NCBI GenBank assembly: GCA_964482325.1
Contig: CAYZXD010000003.1
Coordinates: 1 to 64,000 of the forward strand
Reading direction: 5' to 3'
Source: CAYZJV01 sp964482325
GTDB lineage: Bacteria > Spirochaetota > Spirochaetia > Sphaerochaetales > Sphaerochaetaceae
DNA length: 64,000 nt
Shown one piece after another: positions 25,931 through 35,339 of the stretch; the stretch's first letter is position 1, and each line of letters starts with the position of its first letter. The position numbers and the translations under genes were made by a program. The notes under the pieces are model-generated. The model searched no databases, had not been told where the DNA came from, and was given only the letters and a program-made list of their open reading frames with translations.

Positions 25931-27133
25931 ATGGAATCAATCAGAGAGTTGTATCGGATCGGGCACGGTCCTTCGAGCAGTCACACGATGGGACCGAGGT
26001 ATGCGGCACAGCGGTTTTCAGCACTTCAGCCTCATGCTCACCATATTGAAGCTGAACTATTTGGAAGCCTTGCGGCCACCGGTAAAGGACACCTTACCGA
26101 TACAGCACTACGTGAAGTATTTGCCGATCGGGACCTCGTGATACATTGGCACCCTGAGACCTATAAGGAATATCATCCGAATGCGTTAGCTCTTCATGCG
26201 TATGATGCTGCAGCTCAAGTGATCGAATCAAAGGTCTATTACAGTGTAGGCGGGGGCAAGGTCCTCGAAGAGAGTGAGATACATCTACCGACAAAAGCGG
26301 TATATCCGAAATATCTGAGTCGATTAGATCATATTCTGGCCTACTGTCGCAAAGAGGGCATGCAACTGTGGGAACTGGTAGTGAAGTATGAGGGAAGGGA
26401 TATCCTTGATTATGTCGAAGAAGTCTGGACTGTGATGACCGAAGCCATCGAACGAGGACTCGAGCAGGAGGGAGTTCTTCCGGGTGGATTAAAACTTGCA
26501 AGAAAAGCTTCTCAATACTTTGCCCAGGCTGCTGGAATGTCCGGTCCGGTGGGTACTCCGGCACGTGCTCTCAGCTACGCTCTTGCTGTTTCCGAGGAGA
26601 ATGCAGGGGGTGGCAAAATTGTCACCGCTCCTACCTGCGGCTCCTGCGGGGTGCTTCCCGGGGTACTGCTCTATGTTCGCAACCAGTACAAACTGCCTAA
26701 GGTGAAAATTCTCCGTGCGCTACTCACTGCGGGGCTTATCGGTAATATAGTGAAAACCAACGGTTCGATATCGGGAGCCGAGGTAGGTTGTCAGGGAGAA
26801 ATCGGCGTTGCCTGTGCAATGGCATCCGGAGCTGTTGCTCAGTTGCTCGGAGGGACAATTCATCAGATTGAATACGCAGCTGAGATGGGACTTGAGCACC
26901 ATCTCGGCCTTACCTGTGATCCCATGATGGGCCTTGTGCAGATTCCGTGCATTGAACGGAATGCACTAGGTGCGATGCGTGCCCTAGACCATGCGGGGTA
27001 TGCGTTACTCTCTGACGGAAGGCACAAGGTTTCTTTTGATGAGGTGGTTGAGGTGATGATGGAGACTGGACAGGCACTCCCTTCCCTCTACCGAGAGACC
27101 TCTCTGGGAGGTCTCGGTAGAATAAAAACCTGA
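25931..27133 (+). CDS. sdaA: L-serine ammonia-lyase (iron-sulfur type, single chain)
   Basis: Converts L-serine to pyruvate and ammonia with an oxygen-sensitive [4Fe-4S] cluster. 400 aa fusing the beta part (ESIRELYRIGHGPSSSHTMGP at the start) with the alpha part. Candidate cluster cysteines lie in APTCGSCG, EVGCQGEIGVACAMASGA and LTCDPMMGLVQIPC. I start at ATG 25931, which matches the family N-terminus; GTG at 25925 is the only nearby alternative. Gives the cell a route from serine to pyruvate, fitting with the PFOR further along. Confidence 0.94.
   Translation: MESIRELYRIGHGPSSSHTMGPRYAAQRFSALQPHAHHIEAELFGSLAATGKGHLTDTALREVFADRDLVIHWHPETYKEYHPNALALHAYDAAAQVIESKVYYSVGGGKVLEESEIHLPTKAVYPKYLSRLDHILAYCRKEGMQLWELVVKYEGRDILDYVEEVWTVMTEAIERGLEQEGVLPGGLKLARKASQYFAQAAGMSGPVGTPARALSYALAVSEENAGGGKIVTAPTCGSCGVLPGVLLYVRNQYKLPKVKILRALLTAGLIGNIVKTNGSISGAEVGCQGEIGVACAMASGAVAQLLGGTIHQIEYAAEMGLEHHLGLTCDPMMGLVQIPCIERNALGAMRALDHAGYALLSDGRHKVSFDEVVEVMMETGQALPSLYRETSLGGLGRIKT
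27088..27120. repeat. Strong inverted repeat at the sdaA 3' end
   Basis: Stem CTACCGA / TCGGTAG plus GACCTC / GAGGTC with a 2 bp bulge and a TCTGG loop, inside the last codons of sdaA and just before the convergent leuS end. No T-tract follows on the sdaA strand, so this is not a classic intrinsic terminator, but it may slow or protect transcripts from either side. Confidence 0.5.
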
Positions 27134-27135
27134 TA

Positions 27136-29652
27136 TCAGCCTTTTACCACGATATTGACGAGCTTATCGGGAACAACGATAGTCTTGATGATTGATTTAC
27201 CGTCAGTAAGTTCACGAATACGGTCATGTTCTGTAGCTAGAGTCTGAAGGGTCTCTTTGGACAGTCCCTTTGCCACTTGCAGCTTTGCCCGAACTTTTCC
27301 GTTTACCTGTATGACTAATTCAATCTCGTCATCGATCGTGAGTTCCTCCTGGTATTGTGGCCATTTCTGGTTTGCCACAGAGGGTTCATGACCCGCCATT
27401 TCCCATAACTCCTCAGCAAGGTGAGGGACGTAGGGAGCGAGAAGGAGAATCAGCGTTTCCCAGATTTCCCGAGGCAGATCATCAACTTTATACAATTCAT
27501 TGACGAGAATCATCATCTGTGAGATGGCAGTATTAAAATCCAGACTGCCCGTATCATGGGTGACTTTCTTGATGGTCTTGTGCAGAACCTTACGCAGATC
27601 CGCGGATGGTTCATGATCACTGATTTCCCGCTCGGTAAGTCGCCAGACACGATCGAGAAATCGGAAGACTCCCGATAGCCCAGTGGTTGCCCACGGCTTG
27701 GACACCTCTAACGGTCCCATGAACATTTCGTACATACGCATAGCGTCTGCACCCCAATCACGGATGATTTCATCGGGATTGATAACGTTCTTGAGGCTTT
27801 TGGACATCTTTGCTATGACCCGTTCAAGCGGTTCTCCGGTAGCTTTCTCGATGTAGGTATCAGGGGCTGTTTCCTCAACTTCATCCACCGCAACGAGAGT
27901 TTTATCTGCCCGTTGATAAGCAAATGAGGTGATCATGCCCTGATTTACCAGTCGTTGGAACGGTTCTGCCGTATTGACGATTCCCAGATCATACAGCACC
28001 TTGTGCCAGAATCTGGCGTAAAGGAGGTGCAGCACGGCATGTTCAGCACCACCTACATACAGGTCCACCGGCATCCAGTAGTTGATTGCTTCATCAGAAG
28101 CAAGCACTTCGGTATTGTGCGGGTCAAGATACCGCAGATAGTACCAGCAGGAACCGGCCCACTGCGGCATGGTGTTCGTCTCTCGTTTTGCCGGTCCTCC
28201 ACAATGAGGACAGGTCGTATTCACCCACTCAGGAATGGTCACTAGTGGACTCTCTCCCGTTCCCGATGGGGCGTAGGTTTCCACTTCAGGGAGCGTTAAC
28301 GGAAGCTGATCTTCAGGAATCGGGACTGTACCGCAGGACGGACAGTGCACTAAGGGTATCGGTTCACCCCAGTACCGTTGTCGGCTGAATATCCAGTCTC
28401 TCAGTTTATAATTAACGGTCCGTTTGCCGATCCCTTGCGCTTCAAGCCAGCTGTTCATCGCCTCGATTGCATCATCCCGGTTCATGTTATCAAGGAAATC
28501 CGAGTTTACATGGATACCGTCCTCGACCCAGGCCTGCTGCTGGACATCAACTTCACTTTTCAACACTTCCACGATGGGAAGATCAAACTTCTTTGCAAAC
28601 TCCCAGTCTCGGGTATCATGAGCGGGAACCGCCATGATGGCACCGGTTCCGTAGGAGACCAGTACATAATCGGCGATCCAGACGGGGATTCGTTTTCCAT
28701 TTACCGGATTGATGGCATAACTTCCACTGAACACCCCGGTTTTATCCTTAGCCAGATCGGTTCGTTCCAAATCAGATTTATGTGAAGCCTGATGGACATA
28801 AGCTGAGACAGCTTCCCGCTGATCATCTGTGGTGAGCTTATCAACCAGCGGATGTTCGGGAGCAACCACCATATATGTTGCACCAAAGAGCGTATCGCTG
28901 CGCGTGGTATAGACTTCAAGGACTTCATCACTTTTTTCCAATGAAAAAGTGACACTGGCTCCTTCGCTTCTGCCGATCCAGTTGCTCTGCATGGCCTTGA
29001 TGGAATCAGACCAGTTCAGGCCCTCGAGATCGGCGAGTAGACGATCTGCATAGTCGGTGATTTTTAAAATCCACTGGCGGATATTCTTCCGTGTGACCAG
29101 AGCCCCGCACCGTTCGCACTTACCCTCTTTGACCTCTTCATTTGATAATCCGGTGAGGCAACTGGGACACCAGTTGATCGGTGTTTCCGCTTCATAGGCG
29201 AGACCTTTTTTATAGAGCTGCAAAAATATCCACTGAGTCCATCGATAGTACTCTTCAGTATGTGTCGATACCTCTCGATTCCAGTCATAACAGAATCCGA
29301 GACTCTTTATCTGCTTCCGGAAATTATCAATATTTTTCTCCGTAGTGGTTCTCGGATGAGTTCCTGTTTTAATGGCATAATTCTCCGCGGGGAGTCCGAA
29401 GGAATCGAATCCCATGGGATGCAGGACATTATGACCGTTCATACGGAGGTAGCGGCAATAGATATCCGTTGCCGTATATCCTTCCGGATGTCCTACATGA
29501 AGACCTGCCCCGGAGGGGTAGGGAAACATGTCCAATACATACGTCCGTTTTTCTGGTGGAAACGATGGATCTTCTGTTACAGCGAAGGTTCGGTGTTCTT
29601 CCCAGTACGACTGCCATTTCTGTTCAATTTTGCTAAAAGGATAGGTGCTCAT
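27136..29652 (-). CDS. leuS: Leucyl-tRNA synthetase
   Basis: Class I aminoacyl-tRNA synthetase charging tRNA-Leu. 838 aa. HIGH motif as HVGH in PYPSGAGLHVGHPEGY, KMSKS in IAKMSKSLKNVINPDE, and a CP1 editing domain (VYTTRSDTLFGATYMVVAPEHPL). Zinc-type Cys pairs are in CPSC...CERCG. I start at ATG 29650-29652; an in-frame TTG 5 codons upstream is inside the -10 region of a near-perfect promoter. Confidence 0.96.
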   Translation of the reverse strand: MSTYPFSKIEQKWQSYWEEHRTFAVTEDPSFPPEKRTYVLDMFPYPSGAGLHVGHPEGYTATDIYCRYLRMNGHNVLHPMGFDSFGLPAENYAIKTGTHPRTTTEKNIDNFRKQIKSLGFCYDWNREVSTHTEEYYRWTQWIFLQLYKKGLAYEAETPINWCPSCLTGLSNEEVKEGKCERCGALVTRKNIRQWILKITDYADRLLADLEGLNWSDSIKAMQSNWIGRSEGASVTFSLEKSDEVLEVYTTRSDTLFGATYMVVAPEHPLVDKLTTDDQREAVSAYVHQASHKSDLERTDLAKDKTGVFSGSYAINPVNGKRIPVWIADYVLVSYGTGAIMAVPAHDTRDWEFAKKFDLPIVEVLKSEVDVQQQAWVEDGIHVNSDFLDNMNRDDAIEAMNSWLEAQGIGKRTVNYKLRDWIFSRQRYWGEPIPLVHCPSCGTVPIPEDQLPLTLPEVETYAPSGTGESPLVTIPEWVNTTCPHCGGPAKRETNTMPQWAGSCWYYLRYLDPHNTEVLASDEAINYWMPVDLYVGGAEHAVLHLLYARFWHKVLYDLGIVNTAEPFQRLVNQGMITSFAYQRADKTLVAVDEVEETAPDTYIEKATGEPLERVIAKMSKSLKNVINPDEIIRDWGADAMRMYEMFMGPLEVSKPWATTGLSGVFRFLDRVWRLTEREISDHEPSADLRKVLHKTIKKVTHDTGSLDFNTAISQMMILVNELYKVDDLPREIWETLILLLAPYVPHLAEELWEMAGHEPSVANQKWPQYQEELTIDDEIELVIQVNGKVRAKLQVAKGLSKETLQTLATEHDRIRELTDGKSIIKTIVVPDKLVNIVVKG

Positions 29653-29687
29653 GCGCGCATCATACAATTGAGAGAAACGGGTGTCAA
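29653..29687 (-). promoter_or_regulatory. Candidate leaderless promoter of leuS (near-consensus)
   Basis: Minus strand: TTGACA (29682-29687, perfect), 17 bp spacer, TATGAT (29659-29664, 5 of 6), GCGCGC, ATG. This is the clearest example of the pattern: the expected start of transcription is at the ATG and no ribosome site can fit. Confidence 0.7.
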
Positions 29688-29701
29688 TGCAATGCCCTGC
29701 C

Positions 29702-30955
29702 TCAATCTACCTGTTCAGGGGTATGTATATGCAGTCGTGCCGACTCAATCCGTTTTCCCTTCATTGAAACAATCGTGAACGTTCCATACGGGAAGGATAT
29801 CTGTTCTCCTACGATAGGAATGGTTCCCAGGTGTTCGATGAGGAACGCTGCCAGAGTGCAGGAGAGATCGGAACGCTCGATCTCGAGATCAAGTTCATCT
29901 TTGACCTGCTGCATTGAAGTGTCGGCTTTAATTAAAAAAGTACCCGTCTCTTCTGCACGGATTCTCAGCAATTCGCCCGTCTCATGTTCATCATAGATTT
30001 CACCGAAGAGCTGTTCAACAATATCTTCCATGGAGACAATACCTGATAATCCACCATACTCATCGAGTACCACGGCAATCTGTAGTTTCCCCCGTTGGAA
30101 TTGGAATAGCATATCGTCGACTTTACGGGTCTCCGGGACGAAAATCGGCTCATGCGTGAAATGACTCACCGGTTCGTCAAGTCGCCCTTCAACCTCTGCT
30201 GCTAACGCATCACGGACAAGCAGGATACCCATGATATCTTCGGGGCTCTCATGGTATACCGGGACACGGGAAAACCCGCTGGCAACGATGGGAGGGAAGG
30301 CCTCTTTCAGTGATATGGAGTCGGGAATACTGAAGACTTCAGTTCTATGGGTCATAATTGATTTAACGGGAGCCTCACTGAAGTGGAGCACCCGCTGTAC
30401 GAGACTGGTTTCATATTCATCTACGATACCTTCGGTTTCGGCTACATCGACCACATGCATCAGGCTGTCAAGCGAGAGTGAAGATTTCTCCTGAGTAGCA
30501 AAAAGGCGGGTGATGAGCGAACTGAGCCAGCGTATGACTATGATTATCGGATACAAAGCAATGGACATCATCCGTATCGGATAAGCGGCAAAACGGGCCA
30601 TTGCTGTATTGTAGGTGATTGATAATTGCTTGGGTGTTATCTCACCGAAGATCAGGATGAGCAGTGTAAGGATTCCGGTGGCGATGCTGATAGCGGTATT
30701 GCCCCAGAGAGAAAGAGCTAGCGTGGTAGTCAGGGCACTTGCCGTGAGATTCACAATATTGTTCCCGATAAGTATCGTAGTAAGGAGTAGATCGGGTTGT
30801 TTTGCCAGATGTGCAGCCGTACGGCTGGTACGTCTCCTATCAGTTTCCAGTTCCCGGATCTGTAAAAATGAGAGTGAAGTATAGGCAGTTTCCGATCCAC
30901 TGAAGAAAGCAGACAGTATGAGCAGGATGACTATTGCACTGATATGGAGTGTCAT
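29702..30955 (-). CDS. CNNM/CorC-family membrane protein (DUF21-CBS-CBS-CorC)
   Basis: 417 aa. Residues about 1-165 form the DUF21 transmembrane domain (FFSGSETAYTSL, ILIGNNIVNLTASAL, IFGEITPKQLSI). Then come two CBS domains (IMTHRTEVFSI and MEDIVEQLFGEI) and a C-terminal CorC/HlyC domain. Relatives take part in magnesium efflux or cobalt/magnesium homeostasis. The ATG at 30953-30955 has GGGAG 6 bp upstream. leuS lies 49 bp downstream with its own promoter. Confidence 0.88.
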   Translation of the reverse strand: MTLHISAIVILLILSAFFSGSETAYTSLSFLQIRELETDRRRTSRTAAHLAKQPDLLLTTILIGNNIVNLTASALTTTLALSLWGNTAISIATGILTLLILIFGEITPKQLSITYNTAMARFAAYPIRMMSIALYPIIIVIRWLSSLITRLFATQEKSSLSLDSLMHVVDVAETEGIVDEYETSLVQRVLHFSEAPVKSIMTHRTEVFSIPDSISLKEAFPPIVASGFSRVPVYHESPEDIMGILLVRDALAAEVEGRLDEPVSHFTHEPIFVPETRKVDDMLFQFQRGKLQIAVVLDEYGGLSGIVSMEDIVEQLFGEIYDEHETGELLRIRAEETGTFLIKADTSMQQVKDELDLEIERSDLSCTLAAFLIEHLGTIPIVGEQISFPYGTFTIVSMKGKRIESARLHIHTPEQVD

Positions 30956-31155
30956 AACAGACTCCCGGCGCACCACCTGCGATGCGGTTCACTGTCACTA
31001 CACTCTGGGTCCGAGGATTCAGGTCTCGGTAACGGGTCTTCCATAGAGCTACACTATAGCGGAAAGTACCCCAATCGAGCAAGGTCTGAAATAACAGCTG
31101 TAAATTCATATGTACTATGGTATGGTTGTTTCAGCAGCTCAGGGAGGGACCACAA

Positions 31156-32517
31156 ATGTTACCGCAGCGAATACAGATACTGAATACGCAAGCAGTATTA
31201 TCTGAAAAGGCGTATGTGCTCTATTGGATGCAGGCTTCGCAGCGCGTACTGGATAATCCTGCGCTTTCCTATGCCGCTGAACAGGCAAACGAAGCGGGAA
31301 AACCTCTTGTCGTTGCTTTTGGTCTTGTCGCAGATTTCCCGAATGCTATCGAGCGGCATTATTATTTCATGCTGGAAGGATTGTGCGATGTGTCCGCAGC
31401 ACTGCACACCCGACGAATCCGTTTTGTGATCACCCCAAAAGGTCCTGTTTCGGGTATCATCGAACTCGCGCTACATGCAACACAGGTGATTACCGATGCT
31501 GCTTATGGCCGTACCGAGCGGGTGTGGCGGAAAGCCGTTGCTCAGCAGATCGACTGTCAGCTGATCCAGGTGGAAGGAAATGTAGTGGTCCCGGTAGAGA
31601 CTGCAAGTAGTAAAGAAGAATATTCAGCAGCTACTTTGAGACGGAAAATTGAGCCGATGATAGCCCATTTCGCACAGGAAGTTGTTCTTGAAGATATAAA
31701 AATACCCTGTGAGGATATCGAACTCGGAGTTGAAGAGATCACCATCACGTCCATTCCCGCAGTGATGAAAGCGATGGGAGTTGCAGAGGATATTCAAGGG
31801 TATCCACGAAGCGGAGGCGGAGAAACTGCTGCGCATCAACGGCTCTCGGATTTTTTAGACCGGCTCGATTGTTATGGGGAACACCGAAACGATCCAGCCT
31901 GGCCGTGCACATCAAACCTCAGTCCGTATCTGCATTTTGGTCAGATATCTCCCGTGACTGTGTATCATCAGGTAACATCGTATGATGATCCCGCTGTGGC
32001 TGATTTTGTGGAACAGCTCATTGTACGCAGAGAACTGGCGATAAACTTTGTCTACTATAATCCACACTACGATCAGTATGCAGCCTTACCCGAATGGGCA
32101 AGAAAAAGTCTGGAATTACATGTGCAGGATCCCCGGCCGGTCCGCTATGATGCACAGACACTTATCGCGGCAGCCACTGAAGACCCCTACTGGAACGCTG
32201 CCCAGAAAGAACTCATGTACCAGGGAACGATGCATGGATATATGCGTATGTACTGGGGGAAAAAGTTGCTCGAGTGGTCAGATACTCCGCAACAGGCTTT
32301 TTACCTTGCTCTTGATCTGAACAACCGGTATCAGCTGGACGGTCGGGATCCCAATGGATTTGCCGGTGTGGCATGGTGCTTTGGAAAGCATGACCGTCCC
32401 TGGGTGGAACGTCCCATATTTGGTGCTGTCCGGTATATGAATGATCGAGGTCTCAAGCGGAAATTTGACATTGATCGTTATGTACAACGTATTGAAGAGG
32501 CGGTGAATCCTGGATGA
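31156..32517 (+). CDS. Class II CPD photolyase
   Basis: Light-driven repair of cyclobutane pyrimidine dimers using FAD. 453 aa, typical for class II. The N-terminal alpha/beta domain (YVLYWMQASQRVLDNPAL) and the class II signature at the C-terminus (GTMHGYMRMYWGKKLLEW, LNNRYQLDGRDPNGFAG, WVERPIFGAVRYMN) are clear. I start at 31156 because GGGAGGG lies 8 bp upstream; an in-frame ATG at 31117 has none. The presence of a photolyase implies exposure to light. The stop overlaps the next gene as ATGA. Confidence 0.93.
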   Translation: MLPQRIQILNTQAVLSEKAYVLYWMQASQRVLDNPALSYAAEQANEAGKPLVVAFGLVADFPNAIERHYYFMLEGLCDVSAALHTRRIRFVITPKGPVSGIIELALHATQVITDAAYGRTERVWRKAVAQQIDCQLIQVEGNVVVPVETASSKEEYSAATLRRKIEPMIAHFAQEVVLEDIKIPCEDIELGVEEITITSIPAVMKAMGVAEDIQGYPRSGGGETAAHQRLSDFLDRLDCYGEHRNDPAWPCTSNLSPYLHFGQISPVTVYHQVTSYDDPAVADFVEQLIVRRELAINFVYYNPHYDQYAALPEWARKSLELHVQDPRPVRYDAQTLIAAATEDPYWNAAQKELMYQGTMHGYMRMYWGKKLLEWSDTPQQAFYLALDLNNRYQLDGRDPNGFAGVAWCFGKHDRPWVERPIFGAVRYMNDRGLKRKFDIDRYVQRIEEAVNPG

Positions 32518-33461
32518 GAAGGTTCCTGATTTTACCGGTGCTCCTGTGTCTCCTGGGGACTTCCTGTTTACTCCCGTACGCTTTTACCGTCTCGAAAGCC
32601 ATAGAGATTACTGATCTTCCCTATGAGCACTCTCATCGCCTGGTGATTGATGGTATCTCGCTACATTATCAACTGCTTGAACCTTCAGATGTACCGATAA
32701 CGGGATCGGTATTGCTTGTACATGGGCTCGGAGCCTCTTCCTACTCTTTTCTCTCAATTGCTCCGGTGCTGAAGGATGCCGGGTATCGAGTGGTTTCGGT
32801 AGATTTACCGGGATTCGGATATAGCAGTCGTTCACCAGATATTGATCACAGTCAGATGCAACGGGCTCAGCTCCTTTGGCAGCTCCTCGACCAGATTGAT
32901 GGCTTCTCGGGAAGTTGGCATCTGGTGGGACATAGTATGGGAGGAGGAACCGTTGCCGCCATGGCAACGGCTCAACCATATCGTACCGACAGTGTGGTGT
33001 TCATCGCCGGAGCACTGGACGATCAGCACATGGTGGGGCGGAATCTGATGCACTTTCCCCCCTTTGCCCGGTGGACGCAGCTGTATCTCGAGAGAATGCT
33101 TGGACAGGAAGATCGGGTAGCTCAGATCCTGCAAGAGGCCTATCAGCGTAATCCGACCGCTGAAGAGATAACAGCTTATCTTGAACCCTTGCAGCTTCCC
33201 GGCACTGCACGCAGTCTTACCCGAATGGTCGTCACCGCTGAATCGGTGAACCTCTCGGCTCTCAGTGATCTTACCCTGCCGGCAACCGGCATTTGGGGTG
33301 AATATGATACGATAGTACCACTGTCGCAAGCCTACACGATTGCTCAGTATATGGATCAGTTAGTGATATATGTCATTACGGGCGCCGGTCATATTCCTAT
33401 GGAGACTCATGATGACATCACGGCACAGATTTTACTCGATCACCTCTACCATACTGATTGA
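32514..33461 (+). CDS. Lipoprotein alpha/beta hydrolase
   Basis: 315 aa. N-terminal signal of a lipoprotein with lipobox LLGTSC (Cys18), so it is probably lipid-anchored outside the cytoplasm. Alpha/beta-hydrolase core: oxyanion HGLGASS, nucleophile Ser in GHSMGGG, Asp in GEYDTIVP and His in GAGHIP. The substrate is unknown. Start and photolyase stop overlap by 4 bp (ATGA), so the pair is coupled, although no functional link is obvious. Confidence 0.85.
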   Translation: MRRFLILPVLLCLLGTSCLLPYAFTVSKAIEITDLPYEHSHRLVIDGISLHYQLLEPSDVPITGSVLLVHGLGASSYSFLSIAPVLKDAGYRVVSVDLPGFGYSSRSPDIDHSQMQRAQLLWQLLDQIDGFSGSWHLVGHSMGGGTVAAMATAQPYRTDSVVFIAGALDDQHMVGRNLMHFPPFARWTQLYLERMLGQEDRVAQILQEAYQRNPTAEEITAYLEPLQLPGTARSLTRMVVTAESVNLSALSDLTLPATGIWGEYDTIVPLSQAYTIAQYMDQLVIYVITGAGHIPMETHDDITAQILLDHLYHTD

Positions 33462-33481
33462 GATGCCGCTACCGGATGCTC

Positions 33482-33518
33482 TTTCCAATAAGAAATAAAG
33501 CGTATATAATTATTACCT
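33482..33518 (+). promoter_or_regulatory. Candidate leaderless promoter of parE-parC-rluA
   Basis: TTTCCA (33482-33487), 17 bp spacer, TATAAT (33505-33510, perfect), 8 bp, ATG at 33519. No Shine-Dalgarno (TATTACCT precedes the start). Confidence 0.6.
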
Positions 33519-35339
33519 ATGGCAAAGAAAAAATCCGCGGCAGGTCCTGTAATGGCCTACGACGAGAGCAAGATTCAAACCTTAAGTGCTCTTGAACATA
33601 TACGGTTGCGTCCCGGGATGTACATTGGAAGACTCGGAGACGGTTCACATTTTGAAGATGGAATATATGTCCTGTTGAAAGAGGTTATCGATAACAGCGT
33701 TGACGAGTTCATTATGGATTACGGGGCGCGTATTACGATCCGATTGGAGCAGGATACCGTTTCGGTGCGTGATTATGGGCGAGGGATTCCCCTTGGGAAA
33801 GTGGTTGATTGTGTTTCCATCATTAATACGGGCGGAAAGTTCAACAACGAAGTGTTTCAATTTTCTGTTGGTCTCAATGGTGTCGGAACCAAAGCGGTGA
33901 ATGCCCTTTCCTCCTATTTTAAAGTAACCTCCTATCGTGACGGGAAAAGTTTTGAGGCGGTGTTCGGTCAGGGAGAGCTGGTCAGCAGTAAGACGGGAAA
34001 GACCGAGGAGCCCAATGGAACACTGATTGAGTTTATTCCTGATCATGATCCGAGTATTTTTGGCGATTACCATTTTCAGGAAGAGTTTATTGAAGAGCGA
34101 TTATGGAACTATGCGTACCTTAATACCGGTCTCTCAATTGATTTCAACAGGAGAATTTTTACGAGTAAACACGGGCTTCTTGACCTACTCGACAAACAAG
34201 TGGGTACAGAAGGACTGTACACGATCATTCATCATCGTTCGGACCGGATAGAATTTGCCTTCACCCACACCCAGAACTATGGGGAAAATTATTTTTCCTA
34301 TGTGAATGGGCAGCACACCAGTGATGGCGGAACACACCTCTGGGCGTTTAAAGAGGGAATTCTCAAAGGAATCAATGAATTTTTCAAGAAATCCTATTCA
34401 GCTCCTGATGTCCGTGAAGGGCTTACCGGAGCCATATCCATTAAATTACAGGATCCCGTTTTTGAGAGTCAGACGAAAAATAAGTTGGGGAATACCGAAG
34501 TTCGTTCTTGGATTATTCAAGAGGTGAGAGAGGCTATCATCGACTTCCTGCTGAAGAATCCCGATGAAGCAAATAAGCTCTCAGATAAGATTGCCAATAA
34601 CGAGAAACTGCGAAAGGAACTTGCTGCAGTGAAAGGTGCAGCACGCGAGGCTGCAAAGAAAGTTTCACTGAATATCCCTAAACTCAAGGACTGTAAGTAT
34701 CATTTGAACCAACATGGAGAGAAGGGCGAGCGGTCGATGATCTTTCTTACCGAGGGTGATTCTGCATCCGGGTCCATGGTGAGTGTGCGTGATGTCTATA
34801 CTCAGGCTATATTCAGTCTGCGGGGCAAGGTGTTGAATGTATTTGACCGAAAGCGCACAGATATCTACAAAAATGAAGAATTATATAATCTGATGATTGC
34901 ACTTGGGCTTGAAAATGGTATTGATGGGTTACGGTATGGCAGAGTGATTATCGCCACTGATGCCGATACTGATGGATTTCATATTAGAAACCTGCTCATG
35001 ACCTATTTCCTTACCTATTTTGAGGATTTAGTCCTGTCAGGTAAACTGTTCATCCTGGAAACCCCATTATTCAGAGTGCGGAACAAACAGGAGACCGTAT
35101 ATTGCTACAATGAACATGAACGTGAGGAGGCTGTTTCACGTATCCGTGGTGCTGAAATCACTCGATTCAAAGGTCTCGGTGAGATCAATCCCAGCGAATT
35201 CAGACAATTCATCGGAGAAGAGATGCGGTTGATCCCGGTTTCCATTGCCTCTTCGCGGCAGATGCATCAGGTCATGAAGTTCTACATGGGAGACAATACC
35301 CCTGAACGACGGGAATTCATCATGGAGAATCTAGTATAA
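33519..35339 (+). CDS. parE: Type IIA topoisomerase subunit B (ParE/GyrB-like)
   Basis: ATPase subunit of a type II topoisomerase, probably topoisomerase IV. 606 aa. GHKL ATPase motifs are EVIDNSVDEF, VRDYGRGIP and GLNGVGTKAVNALS. The TOPRIM domain has EGDSASGSM and DADTDGFHIR; both differ slightly from the textbook EGDSAGGS and DADVDG, as in the divergent ParE group of spirochaetes and Bacteroidetes. The stop overlaps the parC start as TAATG. Confidence 0.92.
   Translation: MAKKKSAAGPVMAYDESKIQTLSALEHIRLRPGMYIGRLGDGSHFEDGIYVLLKEVIDNSVDEFIMDYGARITIRLEQDTVSVRDYGRGIPLGKVVDCVSIINTGGKFNNEVFQFSVGLNGVGTKAVNALSSYFKVTSYRDGKSFEAVFGQGELVSSKTGKTEEPNGTLIEFIPDHDPSIFGDYHFQEEFIEERLWNYAYLNTGLSIDFNRRIFTSKHGLLDLLDKQVGTEGLYTIIHHRSDRIEFAFTHTQNYGENYFSYVNGQHTSDGGTHLWAFKEGILKGINEFFKKSYSAPDVREGLTGAISIKLQDPVFESQTKNKLGNTEVRSWIIQEVREAIIDFLLKNPDEANKLSDKIANNEKLRKELAAVKGAAREAAKKVSLNIPKLKDCKYHLNQHGEKGERSMIFLTEGDSASGSMVSVRDVYTQAIFSLRGKVLNVFDRKRTDIYKNEELYNLMIALGLENGIDGLRYGRVIIATDADTDGFHIRNLLMTYFLTYFEDLVLSGKLFILETPLFRVRNKQETVYCYNEHEREEAVSRIRGAEITRFKGLGEINPSEFRQFIGEEMRLIPVSIASSRQMHQVMKFYMGDNTPERREFIMENLV

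Noticed and set aside
26094..26564. 156-codon open frame opposite sdaA
   Set aside because: Antisense shadow of a well-conserved gene.
27088..27120. Hairpin at the sdaA end as an intrinsic terminator
   Set aside because: No T-tract on either strand directly after the stem; kept only as an inverted repeat.
29260..29778. 172-codon open frame opposite the leuS 5' end
   Set aside because: Antisense to the HIGH region of leuS and covering its promoter; composition and lack of homology indicate chance.
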